A stretch of DNA of 31,933 bases from assembly GCA_016929175.1 (NCBI GenBank), contig JAFGJI010000031.1, positions 1 through 31,933 of the forward strand, written 5' to 3'. The notes under the pieces were generated by a model, which did no database searches, was not told the DNA's origin, and saw only the letters and a program-made list of their open reading frames with translations. The stretch's first letter is position 1. Every line of letters starts with the position of its first letter. The position numbers were made by a program, and so were the translations under genes. This document shows, piece after piece, positions 1 through 8,016 of the stretch. Source of the stretch: Thermoplasmatota archaeon. GTDB taxonomy: Archaea; Thermoplasmatota; Penumbrarchaeia; Penumbrarchaeales; Penumbrarchaeaceae.

Positions 1-1
1 A

Positions 2-1267
2 GCTTCGATCGTTTTGGATAATGACTACATGATGGACCTTCCTGCCACGGGGGAGTTCCCTGTTATCGTAAGGAACGACGGCAATACCCTATCCGCGGTC
101 GGATCGATGTTCGAAGGGATCCCGATGTCCGCAACGGGCCCCCGGATCACCGAACCGGGGGAAGAAACATCGATCGATGTAGGATATGACCTCTCCGACG
201 TGGTCATTCAGACTTCCGGCGTTCTCAAGGCGTTTTCCGGGGATTGGGTGTCGGATGAGGGCCTGGAGGTCACATTCATCAGAGAGGGGGACCTCTTTCA
301 CCTGCTTTTCAGGAGGGGGCCATTCCTGATCATCAAACCTGCAGAGCTGATCGATCCGAAGACCAATAAAGTGGACCTGTTCTGTCTCGGGGGCGGGCTT
401 TCGAACGTAGGGATGGAGATCGTAGAAGGTCCCGATAGGGCAAGGATCAGAACTGATATGAGACTGGACCTGTCCAACCTTGACCGTGATGAGCTGTCCT
501 TTGAGGTCTCCGGGCTCGAAAAGGACGGTATCGTAATTGTCCGCGGATACGGATTCAGCGGGGAGACGAAGGTGGTTTCCAACTCAGTCCCTGTTCTGAT
601 AGAAGCAGATGCCGTTCGATCTGCCGCCGTTCCGGTCCCGGTAGTTGTGGGGGGCGGAGCCGCTGTTTTTTCAGTGATAGTGGCGGGCTCGGCTGCATAT
701 TTCTATTCTGCCTCCGAGGTGTTCAAATACAGGTGGCTCACATTGGCACTCGTGCCCCTTTATTCTCTGGTCCATGATGAGAAGGTCCTCGATCATTTCT
801 TCCGGGGGCGTCTTTTCGAGTACATCAAGGAGCACCCTGGTGTGACCTTTACTGCTCTGAAGGACCACTTCGAGGTGAACAACGGTACCTTGACCTATCA
901 TCTCCACAGGCTCGAGAAGGAGGAGCTCGTGGTACATCGGAACCTGGGCAAGTACAAGATGTTCTATGCCGATGGGGTCAAAATAAAGGGCTGCGAGGTT
1001 GTGATCTCACAAATGGACAAGGACATCATCGAACTCGTTTCAAGAAACCCCGGGATAACCCCCGCTCTGGTATTTGCCGATCTTCGGGGGGAGCGCTCCA
1101 GAAGGACGATATCAAGGCATCTGAAACAGCTGGAGCGGAAAGGTTTCATTGATGTGGAGTCCCGACATGGGGAAAGGAGATTGTTCATTGCAGGCGAGCT
1201 CGAAAGGGTACTTATGCCAAGAAAAGGAGTGGTCGAGGTCGTCGAGATGACCGGTGTGGAGACATGA
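2..1267 (+). CDS. Membrane-anchored two-winged-helix regulator (5'-truncated)
   Basis: The reading frame is open to the first bases of the window, so the TTG at 14 is probably not the true start and the gene begins upstream. The visible N-terminal ~200 residues are beta-rich and probably extracytoplasmic. A hydrophobic segment (about residues 206-231 counted from the TTG) crosses the membrane. Two winged-helix domains follow at about 264-318 (with GTLTYHLHRLEKEEL, a typical recognition helix) and 335-395 (RRTISRHLKQLERKGFI). This sensor-outside, DNA-binding-inside layout is common in archaea, where such proteins are thought to pass a surface or envelope signal directly to transcription. The target and the signal cannot be read from the sequence. 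The gene ends at TGA, 53 bases before the 3' end of the converging tRNA gene. Confidence 0.85.
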   Translation, partial: ASIVLDNDYMMDLPATGEFPVIVRNDGNTLSAVGSMFEGIPMSATGPRITEPGEETSIDVGYDLSDVVIQTSGVLKAFSGDWVSDEGLEVTFIREGDLFHLLFRRGPFLIIKPAELIDPKTNKVDLFCLGGGLSNVGMEIVEGPDRARIRTDMRLDLSNLDRDELSFEVSGLEKDGIVIVRGYGFSGETKVVSNSVPVLIEADAVRSAAVPVPVVVGGGAAVFSVIVAGSAAYFYSASEVFKYRWLTLALVPLYSLVHDEKVLDHFFRGRLFEYIKEHPGVTFTALKDHFEVNNGTLTYHLHRLEKEELVVHRNLGKYKMFYADGVKIKGCEVVISQMDKDIIELVSRNPGITPALVFADLRGERSRRTISRHLKQLERKGFIDVESRHGERRLFIAGELERVLMPRKGVVEVVEMTGVET

Positions 1268-1310
1268 TATTATTTGTTCTGTTCGAATCCACCCTTTGGC
1301 TATACTATGT

Positions 1311-1316
1311 AAAAAA
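1311..1316 (-). terminator. T-tract after tRNA-Asn
   Basis: A run of six T residues on the minus strand begins four bases after the encoded CCA. Oligo-T runs are the usual termination signal for archaeal RNA polymerase after stable RNA genes. Confidence 0.55.
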
Positions 1317-1319
1317 TGT

Positions 1320-1396
1320 TGGCGCCGCAGGGCGGATTCGAACCGACGACCTTACGGTTAACAGCCGTACGCTCTAACCTGCTAAGCTACTGCGGC
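1320..1396 (-). tRNA. tRNA-Asn (GTT)
   Basis: On the minus strand the 7-bp acceptor stem GCCGCAG (1396-1390) pairs with CTGCGGC (1330-1324). The anticodon stem is TACGG/CCGTA around the loop CTGTTAA, giving anticodon GTT (Asn). The D arm and the T arm (with TTCGAAT) are intact. The discriminator is G, and CCA is encoded at 1322-1320. There is no intron. A strong TATA box lies upstream and a T6 run follows the 3' end. Confidence 0.97.
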
Positions 1397-1427
1397 GTAT
1401 GCTTGGCATAGGGGCCAATATTGAAAT

Positions 1428-1438
1428 CTTATATAAAA
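1428..1438 (-). promoter_or_regulatory. TATA box of the tRNA-Asn gene
   Basis: On the minus strand this reads TTTTATATAAG, a near-consensus archaeal TATA box. Its centre lies about 37 bases before the tRNA 5' end, which predicts a transcript with a leader of about 10 bases to be removed by RNase P. Confidence 0.85.
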
Positions 1439-1440
1439 CA

Positions 1441-1807
1441 TGCTGTGTGTATTCTTGACGGCCATCCAGACGTCATTTCGATGGAGTGATCGAAAGGAAA
1501 AAGCACCGATGAAGGATCGGGACTTTCCCCTACCGTTCACCAGGCAAGAAGAACGCAACGGGAGCCCGGAGAAATTCTCCCCCTGGCATGAGGAAGGTCC
1601 CGCAGCTTGGGGTCAGATAATCAATAATGATGACATCACAGGAAAGATATGTTAAAGGAAAAACCCGAAATTATGGCCATTCTCCCACACGGGAGCACTG
1701 GAATGGGTAATAATGGTATCTTTAGGCCTTTTAATAAGGATTATGTAATATGTGTCTATTTACCATCCGGAACGAGATCCCATCGGATTCCAAAAGGGGG
1801 AGCAAAC
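1441..1807. other. Intergenic region without a convincing gene
   Basis: About 370 bases lie between the tRNA promoter and the next coding start. A 71-codon ORF starting at 1440 lacks an SD, begins inside the tRNA promoter region and has no recognisable protein character, so I do not call it. Several short hairpins are visible: CCGAT/ATCGG at about 1506-1520, GGAGA/TCTCC at about 1568-1580, and a GU-containing stem GGTCCC/GGGGTC at about 1596-1614. The A/T-rich TTTTAATAAG near 1728 is a plausible TATA box for the gene at 1808. A structured RNA is possible but not shown. Confidence 0.5.
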
Positions 1808-2977
1808 ATGAGGTCATACATCTTGATATCAATGTCTTTGTGCCTGGTTTTACTTATGAGCATGGCATCGAACGTATCCGGAGAAGGCCAGATAATGGAA
1901 AAGACGGACCCGGATGGCGATGTTCTAATGATGACGGATCCCTTCGCCGAAAAGAACGAGGTGTCCAACGACTGCGAGGTCCTTTCTGCCTCCATCGATT
2001 GGTCCGGAGATGTGGTAGTGTGCCAGTTCACTGTCAAAGGAGAGGCGGTTGCCACTTCCTCCGATGACAGCACGAACATATACTACTTCAACATCGATCT
2101 GACAACGGAGACCGATGAGGAGGAAATATTCTTCATCTATACTTCCACCGGACTCTCCGGAGGATCGCTCGAGACCGGAGCGATCGCTCTATCCTCTGAT
2201 GATTTCTCATCCGAGAGTGGTACCTTCACATTCGAGTTCGACAAGACACATTTCGGGAGCTATACCGAGGTCCTGGATATCGAGGTCAGGGCGACCAATA
2301 CAAACGGATGGATGGATGAGATAAGATGGGACGAGGGATTGCCCGGTGATGATGATATAATAGACGATGACACGGTGGATGATGATGAAGAACCCCAAAT
2401 ACCGGACCCGAAGACCGAAACACCAACGGATGACAGCATCTCCGTGGATATCAAGACCGCATCCTTCGAATACGAGGTCACCGAGGAGCACATGACCGTC
2501 GAGATCAAGATAACAGGAACGACATCCGGAGATGTCCACCACTGCTCGAACGTCATGATCACATATGATGAGAATGGAGATCCTGAGGACCTTGAGGATG
2601 CCGAATGGGAGGTTGGACCGGACGTAACCGAGAGGATGACCTTCCTTGGATACACGATAGAGCAGTATTTCGGGGGAAAGGGAGACGGCGGCGAGGATGA
2701 TTGGTCAAAATGGGAGTTCTACGTCTACATGGACGGTCCGTTCGATGAGAACATGACACTGTTCGATACCGATGACATGGAGGACAAAACGGCGGTATTC
2801 TATCTCAGGGCTTACTCCGATGAGAGTGAGACCGGATGGAACCAGGCCTCCAGGGATATGACAGATGAGATAAAGGATGATGACGAAAAAGACAGTCCAG
2901 GTCTCTCTCTGATCCTTGTTCTTGCATCGGTGGCTGCGGCTGCGATCATTATAGGTTACGGCAGAAGAAGGGATTGA
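1808..2977 (+). CDS. Secreted, C-terminally anchored acidic surface protein
   Basis: I chose the ATG at 1808 (389 residues) because it follows a G-rich SD (GGGGGAG) and starts a clear signal peptide (MRSYILISMSLCLVLLM, ending near VSGEG). Longer in-frame starts would put hydrophilic sequence before the signal. The mature protein is very acidic and looks all-beta, with a DPDGD motif near the start that recalls DOMON/CBM9-like modules; that assignment is weak. An Asp-rich linker (GDDDIIDDDTVDDDEE) separates two halves. The C terminus is one membrane segment (SLILVLASVAAAAIIIGYG) followed by the basic stop-transfer sequence RRRD. The next gene begins one base after the stop, so the two are probably co-transcribed and their products may act together at the cell surface. 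No enzymatic motif was recognised. Confidence 0.8.
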   Translation: MRSYILISMSLCLVLLMSMASNVSGEGQIMEKTDPDGDVLMMTDPFAEKNEVSNDCEVLSASIDWSGDVVVCQFTVKGEAVATSSDDSTNIYYFNIDLTTETDEEEIFFIYTSTGLSGGSLETGAIALSSDDFSSESGTFTFEFDKTHFGSYTEVLDIEVRATNTNGWMDEIRWDEGLPGDDDIIDDDTVDDDEEPQIPDPKTETPTDDSISVDIKTASFEYEVTEEHMTVEIKITGTTSGDVHHCSNVMITYDENGDPEDLEDAEWEVGPDVTERMTFLGYTIEQYFGGKGDGGEDDWSKWEFYVYMDGPFDENMTLFDTDDMEDKTAVFYLRAYSDESETGWNQASRDMTDEIKDDDEKDSPGLSLILVLASVAAAAIIIGYGRRRD

Positions 2978-2978
2978 A

Positions 2979-5900
2979 TTGAAGCGAGTTGCCTGCATAC
3001 TCATCTTTCTAGCTATGGCTATGAACATGTTCAATTTGACCGGGAACGGGGAGGAGCAGGGGACAAGGGCCACGGTCCTCCCCCCGTATGTTCACAACGA
3101 CTTTAATTTCGATGAAGATGAATACCTTCTGATCCAGGACATGTACATCGATGCGGGAGTGCAGGTCAACTTCACAAGTTGCACGGTCAAGGTTTCGAAG
3201 AATACGGAACCGATCAGAATATGGGTCGATGGTAATGTAAAGCTAGGTAATGTGCATTTCATCTCTGGAGCCACGGATCCAAGACCAGGGGACTGGCAAG
3301 GTTTTGTCGTTAGAGGCAGGTCAAACTTCGCCATGGGGTACTCGTCCATAGAACATGCGGTGGTCGGTGTTGACCTGTTTCATTCAGAGGATTCAACAAT
3401 GATTAGGTTCAGCTCTTTCACGAACATGTCAATAGCCGGGATAAGGTTCAACAACTTCGAATATACGAACGGAACGATATATGCTCCGCACGATGTGTAT
3501 ATCTACAATACCATTTTCAAGGACTGCGGATGGGGGATCATCGAGAACGGTTTCAATACCGAGATCGAGAAATGTGAATTCATCAATAATGATCCTGGTG
3601 GGATTCTGGTCGGGAACGGCACATATCCATTCTCCAAGGGTCTGTATCTAGATCGCAACACTTTCACCGATAACAGGAACGCATCCATTCAGATCGGCTC
3701 GGAGGGCGACCGGTCCTGTGGTATTACCGATCTGCACACATATCATAATGAATTCAGGTCAACAGGGTTTGCTAAAAATTATGTTGTTTCAAGAATCCCC
3801 TCAACTAACCTGACTTTCCAATACGATTATTTTTATGAGGGTTATCAGGGTAATATCATGGAAATGGAAGATTGTGAAGACCTGCTTCTACGGAACAACC
3901 ATTTCTATGGTATAGAAGAGAATGGAAAATTTGCACTTCTTCTTTCCGGCTTCCGGAATTTCAACGCCACCTCAAATTATCTTTTTGGAATGGGCGGGGA
4001 CATGCTCGTTCAGGATGGAGATATTGCCAAATTCCGGGTAAATCAATTGAGAAGTGAGTGTGCGATCACCTGCAACAATGTCACAGATGCGGCCATTCAC
4101 AAGAATTACGGAGGTTTCATATCTGTAAAGAAATCCGCTCCCGTTGCGATCTACGATAATCGGGGAAGCGACATACGCGTGAGCGGATCGATAAACGCAA
4201 GGGAGATCGGTGACATCCTCGTGTTCAACAACAGTGTCGGCCAGTCAGAGGATACGTCGATGTACTTTGCCGATAATATCAGAACATACATCTGTAATAA
4301 TTCGATCTTGCGTTCCGGGGGGTCGGGGATGGCATTCAGGTCCCAATACACATCCGGTATCCAGTACATTCTGGAGAACAATACGATCATGAATTCCACG
4401 GATTACGATATCGAGATGGACCAGTTCATGGAGGCGGAATATGGGATCATCATCAAGAACACGACATTCGATCCCGAGAAGGTCAAACTTGAATGGAATA
4501 CCACGATCCAGGCATGCTGGTTCATGAAGGTGAGGACCCTCAACGATATCAAGGGACCCCTTGACGCTTTTATGAACGTGATGAACAGCACTGGGATACA
4601 TGACAGCGATCACGAGGTATCGGGAGAATGGGGTCTGGTACAGGGTCCTTACATGGAATTCGTCTACAATACGACCGACACCTGGGAGGAGAGATCGGAT
4701 CCGAAATATGAGGATGTGATGTGCGACCTCACTTTCACCGCAGATAACCGACTGTGGGAAACCACTGTCAACTGGTCCAGATATCTGGAGATGGACCTCA
4801 CCTTGGATGCTTTTCCCGTGTTCAACGACCCGGAGATCATCCATTTCGATGAGGATCAGCTTCTCGACCTGAACATATCCGACCTCTTCTCGGACCTTGA
4901 TGCTATCGATGTCGAGATCACCGGTTCGGATGGGAACCTCACCTTTGAAAATGATACGGTAAGGTCAACTTTCGAGAACTGGACCGGGACCTCCAACGTG
5001 ACCTTCAGGGCAACGGACACGTTCGGCAATCACACCGACGGAACGGTTACGTTCATCGTTGACCCGATAAATGATGCTCCGGCAATTTCTCCCGAGCCTG
5101 ATGATATTTTCATGGACGAGGACACGGTCCATGTCATTGAACTGGGGCTTCACATGTATGATGCCGAAGACGACCTTCTCGAATGGACCTTCGAGGAAAC
5201 GGAGCATCTGGCCATATCATTGGACAATGTGACATGGAACCTCACGATCGCTCCAGATGAGAATTGGTATGGCAATACGAGCCTGACCCTGCATCTTGGC
5301 GATGGGCAGACATTATCGAACATCACCGTTGAGGTCAACGTTCGATCTGTGAACGATGCACCCGTGTTCAACGCACCGGAGAACTGGAACATCACAGTTT
5401 ACAGAGGTACGCTTCAGACCATCGATCTCCTCTCGATGGTATTCGATGTTGAGGATGATGAGATATCATTCTCGATGGACCCATCATCGGAATATGTTAC
5501 CATAACCAACGGCGAGCTTGCAATTCTCTTCCCCGAGAGCACCGATGCAACTCTTTTAACCTTGGAGATAACGGCTGATGACGGCAACGGAGGAACGGAT
5601 ACGGTCTCACTTCGTATCATCATCGATCATGGAACGTCTCCTCCGCCAGAGGGTTGGGACCTGTACTCATCCAACGTGGAGGTTGATGAAAAAGGAAACT
5701 GGTATGTGGGAGCTGCGGGATCGCCCGGGATCGATGTGTATCTGGTCGTGAAGGACGAGGAGGGAAAAACGGCAACCTACAAGATGGAGGAAGACAGCGA
5801 ACACCCGGGCAACTACTCGCTGGAGATAGACAGCAGCAAGTTCGAGGAGGGAATGGTATACTCCTACTTCTTCACGAATGCAACGGGTAACGGGGACCTG

Positions 5901-6074
5901 GAACCTGACCTGTCGGGGATCGAGGTCCAACCAGGGGAAGAGGTCGAGGAGGTTCCCAGCCTGTGGGCGCTCATAATCGGAGGGATCTGTATCACGCTCC
6001 TGGTTGTGCTGGTGATCATCTTATTGATAGTTGTTATTGCACGAAGATCAGGAAAAGGACATGAGGAAGAATAG
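2979..6074 (+). CDS. Giant surface protein: beta-helix plus cadherin-like repeats
   Basis: The protein has 1031 residues and a TTG start at 2979, chosen because it gives a complete signal peptide (KRVACILIFLAMAMNM) and follows the previous stop by one base. Residues of about 80-520 form repeated short strands with N-rich turns (for example NNTIMNSTDYDIEM), typical of right-handed parallel beta-helix proteins, a fold often used to bind or cleave polysaccharides. Cadherin-like modules follow; the VDPINDAP signature near residue 694 and VRSVNDAP near 790 mark two domain junctions. A further small beta domain precedes one membrane helix (about 994-1020) and a short basic/acidic tail (ARRSGKGHEEE). 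Many N-x-S/T sequons suggest N-glycosylation. A role in adhesion, surface-layer structure or glycan binding is an inference; no catalytic residues stand out. Confidence 0.85.
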   Translation: MKRVACILIFLAMAMNMFNLTGNGEEQGTRATVLPPYVHNDFNFDEDEYLLIQDMYIDAGVQVNFTSCTVKVSKNTEPIRIWVDGNVKLGNVHFISGATDPRPGDWQGFVVRGRSNFAMGYSSIEHAVVGVDLFHSEDSTMIRFSSFTNMSIAGIRFNNFEYTNGTIYAPHDVYIYNTIFKDCGWGIIENGFNTEIEKCEFINNDPGGILVGNGTYPFSKGLYLDRNTFTDNRNASIQIGSEGDRSCGITDLHTYHNEFRSTGFAKNYVVSRIPSTNLTFQYDYFYEGYQGNIMEMEDCEDLLLRNNHFYGIEENGKFALLLSGFRNFNATSNYLFGMGGDMLVQDGDIAKFRVNQLRSECAITCNNVTDAAIHKNYGGFISVKKSAPVAIYDNRGSDIRVSGSINAREIGDILVFNNSVGQSEDTSMYFADNIRTYICNNSILRSGGSGMAFRSQYTSGIQYILENNTIMNSTDYDIEMDQFMEAEYGIIIKNTTFDPEKVKLEWNTTIQACWFMKVRTLNDIKGPLDAFMNVMNSTGIHDSDHEVSGEWGLVQGPYMEFVYNTTDTWEERSDPKYEDVMCDLTFTADNRLWETTVNWSRYLEMDLTLDAFPVFNDPEIIHFDEDQLLDLNISDLFSDLDAIDVEITGSDGNLTFENDTVRSTFENWTGTSNVTFRATDTFGNHTDGTVTFIVDPINDAPAISPEPDDIFMDEDTVHVIELGLHMYDAEDDLLEWTFEETEHLAISLDNVTWNLTIAPDENWYGNTSLTLHLGDGQTLSNITVEVNVRSVNDAPVFNAPENWNITVYRGTLQTIDLLSMVFDVEDDEISFSMDPSSEYVTITNGELAILFPESTDATLLTLEITADDGNGGTDTVSLRIIIDHGTSPPPEGWDLYSSNVEVDEKGNWYVGAAGSPGIDVYLVVKDEEGKTATYKMEEDSEHPGNYSLEIDSSKFEEGMVYSYFFTNATGNGDLEPDLSGIEVQPGEEVEEVPSLWALIIGGICITLLVVLVIILLIVVIARRSGKGHEEE

Positions 6075-6228
6075 TCATAGGCCGATCATAATGAGTATTG
6101 ACGGGCCAGGCCGAGTCCGTTCATTAATAAAGGTCATGGATCAAACTATGAAGGAGTTCAATAATGGAATTACCAAGTACGGGGAACATTTTCATTCAGG
6201 TTTTCATTCGGTTGGAATGGAGTTAGAA

Positions 6229-6729
6229 ATGATCATAAGAAAAGAAGCCGTTGAAGATATCGATGCGATCACGAAAGTTACCATTTCGGCCTTCAAGGAC
6301 CACCCGATAAGCAGACAAACAGAGCATTTCATCATACATGCACTACGTGCAGCAGGGGGGCTTACCATCTCCCTCGTGGCGGAGATCGATGGGCGAATTG
6401 TCGGGTAAATTGCTTTTTCACCGTTAATGATTTCAGATGGAACCGATGACTGGTATGGGATGGGTCCGGTTTCAGTGTTACCTGAATTTCAGAAACAGGG
6501 TATTGGGAGATCTCTTGTCAACGAGGGGTTGTCCATTCTGAAAAGGATGGGGGCCAAAGGCTGTGCACTTGTCAGCCCTCTGGATTATTACGTTAGATTC
6601 GGATTCAATAATATTCCAACTCTCATTCACGAAGGGATCCCTCAGGAAGTCTTTCCTGTCTTGCCGTTCACGGAAGAGGTCCCTGAAGGGATCGTAACTT
6701 TTCATGAAGTTTTTTCAGCTCAAAGTTGA
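6229..6729 (+). pseudogene. GNAT N-acetyltransferase interrupted by an in-frame TAA
   Basis: The sequence reads as one GNAT acetyltransferase of about 166 residues in a single frame, broken only by TAA at 6406-6408. Before the stop is MIIRKEAVEDIDAITKVTIS...LVAEIDGRIVG; directly after it, in the same frame, comes IAFSPLMISDGTDDWYGMGPVSVLPEFQ. The acetyl-CoA loop QKQGIGRSL and the family-typical YYVRFGF and TFHEVF segments are intact. In relatives the G-x-IAFSP position carries His or Gln, so a CAA to TAA change would explain the stop. The ATG at 6229 has GGAG seven bases upstream; ATG 6217 is an alternative. A restart at ATG 6427 would make only the C-terminal half and has no SD. The region is more A/T-rich than its neighbours, which may point to acquisition. 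A sequencing error or readthrough is also possible. Confidence 0.85.
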
Positions 6730-6901
6730 AAAATGCGAACCTGTAAACCTTTCGCTTCCAACCGGTTCTATTGTTACCATTTGAACCATACCTTTCCATT
6801 CAGAAGGGTCCATGGTATGCAATTTTTCAATAACATTGTTGAAAGGAACGACAGAGAACCCGCAATAAAAACACCATTCATCAATCCGATTGTGAACATG
6901 A

Positions 6902-6911
6902 GATTATATTA
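6902..6911 (+). promoter_or_regulatory. TATA box for the flavodoxin operon
   Basis: The sequence GATTATATTA is centred about 26 bases before the ATG at 6933. That spacing predicts transcription starting at or within a few bases of this ATG, that is, a leaderless mRNA. An imperfect palindrome TTCAA...TTGAA lies about 70 bases upstream (near 6827-6844) and could be an operator. Confidence 0.6.
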
Positions 6912-6932
6912 AAGGGGCGGTTCGGCTCTATC

Positions 6933-7031
6933 ATGGAACATAAAGCAGCGCTCAAAATGGATGCGATGATCGAATTGATACGAAAAGGCCGCGGCTCCGA
7001 ACAAGCATCTCCAGGGGTGATTCGGCGATGA
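6933..7031 (+). CDS. 32-residue leader ORF overlapping the flavodoxin-like gene
   Basis: This small ORF runs from ATG 6933 to a TGA that overlaps the ATG of the next gene (ATGA at 7028-7031). Its product is basic and helical in appearance (MEHKAALKMDAMIELIRKGR, then GSEQASPGVIRR). Its ATG lies at the predicted transcription start, so it would be translated leaderlessly and could hand ribosomes to the flavodoxin-like gene, which has no strong SD of its own. I do not recognise a family. It may be a genuine small protein or just a translational-coupling leader. Confidence 0.45.
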   Translation: MEHKAALKMDAMIELIRKGRGSEQASPGVIRR

Positions 7032-7540
7032 GGATAGAATATGTTCATGCTTCGAAATACGGGAACGGAGCAATGGTTGCACAAGAGTTCAGAATGCAGA
7101 TGGCCTCCAAAGGGATTGTTGTTAATATTCATCATACCAGGGATGCGAAACCAAAGGAGATGCCTCCATCGGATCTATATATTTTCAGCTCTCCAGGTCG
7201 AATGGGCAGACCTATCGGATCCATGCGAAGGTTCCTCAAGAAGCTCAAGCTACCGGAAGGAACCAGATACGCAATACTAACAACTGAGTTGAAACCTCAA
7301 CCCGACTGTAAGAGCGGTCGTATGCCCACCGAGGAAGAGCTGGGCAAATGTCAATTGATCATCCCGAGAATGAACAAGGCCCTGCAGGAAAAAGGCCTCA
7401 TTAATGTGGCACAGGAGAAGGTCCTTGTCATCGGTCTGAAGGGACCGCTTGAAGAGAGCTGGGATAGGAAGATAGAGAAATTTGCAGAAGAAATATCGAT
7501 CGAACTTATAAAAAGAGGAGAGCGAGGTGATATCAAATGA
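7028..7540 (+). CDS. Flavodoxin-like protein
   Basis: The product has 170 residues with the flavodoxin order of elements. Strand 1 and a phosphate-binding loop near the N terminus (EYVHASKYGNGAMVAQEF) are followed by a middle strand and loop SDLYIFSSPGRMGRPIGSMRRFLKKL, which matches the usual isoalloxazine-side loop and following helix. The late region (VLVIGLKGPLEESWDRKIEKFAEEI) forms the last strand and helix. It is therefore probably an FMN-binding electron carrier or a related quinone/flavin reductase. The gene overlaps the small ORF upstream and the methyltransferase downstream (ATGA at 7537-7540), so the set is translated as a coupled operon. The redox partner is not evident. Confidence 0.75.
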   Translation: MRIEYVHASKYGNGAMVAQEFRMQMASKGIVVNIHHTRDAKPKEMPPSDLYIFSSPGRMGRPIGSMRRFLKKLKLPEGTRYAILTTELKPQPDCKSGRMPTEEELGKCQLIIPRMNKALQEKGLINVAQEKVLVIGLKGPLEESWDRKIEKFAEEISIELIKRGERGDIK

Positions 7541-7992
7541 AATTAAGACAGCTTTTGGGTAGCGGGGAGAAGATTATGCTGTTCACTCTGCCGTTTGTTA
7601 TTATCGGTGTGACGTTGAACATCATTCTGCCCTCGATCTTCAGCGTCGGAGGTCCATCCACTTTATTGCAGCTGGTTTCCCTGATCATTCTGATCTCCGG
7701 GGTGGCTGTATGGATATGGTCCGTGGTATTGATATTGATAAAGGTCCCCAAAAATGAACTTATAACGACCGGCCCCTACTCGGTGGTGAAGCATCCCCTG
7801 TATAATGGTGTTGCATTTCTGGTGCTTCCATGGGCCGGGTTCATCTTCAACACGTGGCTGGGGGTCGCGATCGGTCTGATGATGTATACGGGATCCAGGA
7901 TATTCTCTCCTCAGGAGGAGATACAATTATCAGATGTCTTCGGCGCCATGTGGGATGAATACTGTGAAAATGTGATGATCCCCTGGCTGTGA
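7537..7992 (+). CDS. ICMT/PEMT-like integral membrane methyltransferase
   Basis: The product has 151 residues with about four hydrophobic helices, the usual size of the prokaryotic isoprenylcysteine carboxyl methyltransferase-like family. The diagnostic segment ELITTGPYSVVKHPLYNG (GPY...RHP-type motif) and the C-terminal EEIQLSDVFGAMWDEYCENV, which contributes to S-adenosylmethionine binding in this superfamily, are both present. The substrate of prokaryotic members is mostly unknown; membrane lipids or quinones are possible targets. An SD (GAGGTGA) sits just before the ATG, which overlaps the flavodoxin-like stop. The MBL-fold gene starts 24 bases downstream. Confidence 0.8.
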   Translation: MKLRQLLGSGEKIMLFTLPFVIIGVTLNIILPSIFSVGGPSTLLQLVSLIILISGVAVWIWSVVLILIKVPKNELITTGPYSVVKHPLYNGVAFLVLPWAGFIFNTWLGVAIGLMMYTGSRIFSPQEEIQLSDVFGAMWDEYCENVMIPWL

Positions 7993-8016
7993 GGATCACA
8001 TGTGGGAGGGAAAAAG

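Noticed and set aside
1440..1655. 71-codon ORF
   Set aside because: It starts inside the tRNA promoter region, has no SD and no protein character; more likely noncoding.
1590..1660. RNase P RNA, from GAGGAAGGTCC and a later ACAGGAA
   Set aside because: The motifs are only about 50 bases apart and the remaining conserved regions and P4 pairing are missing.
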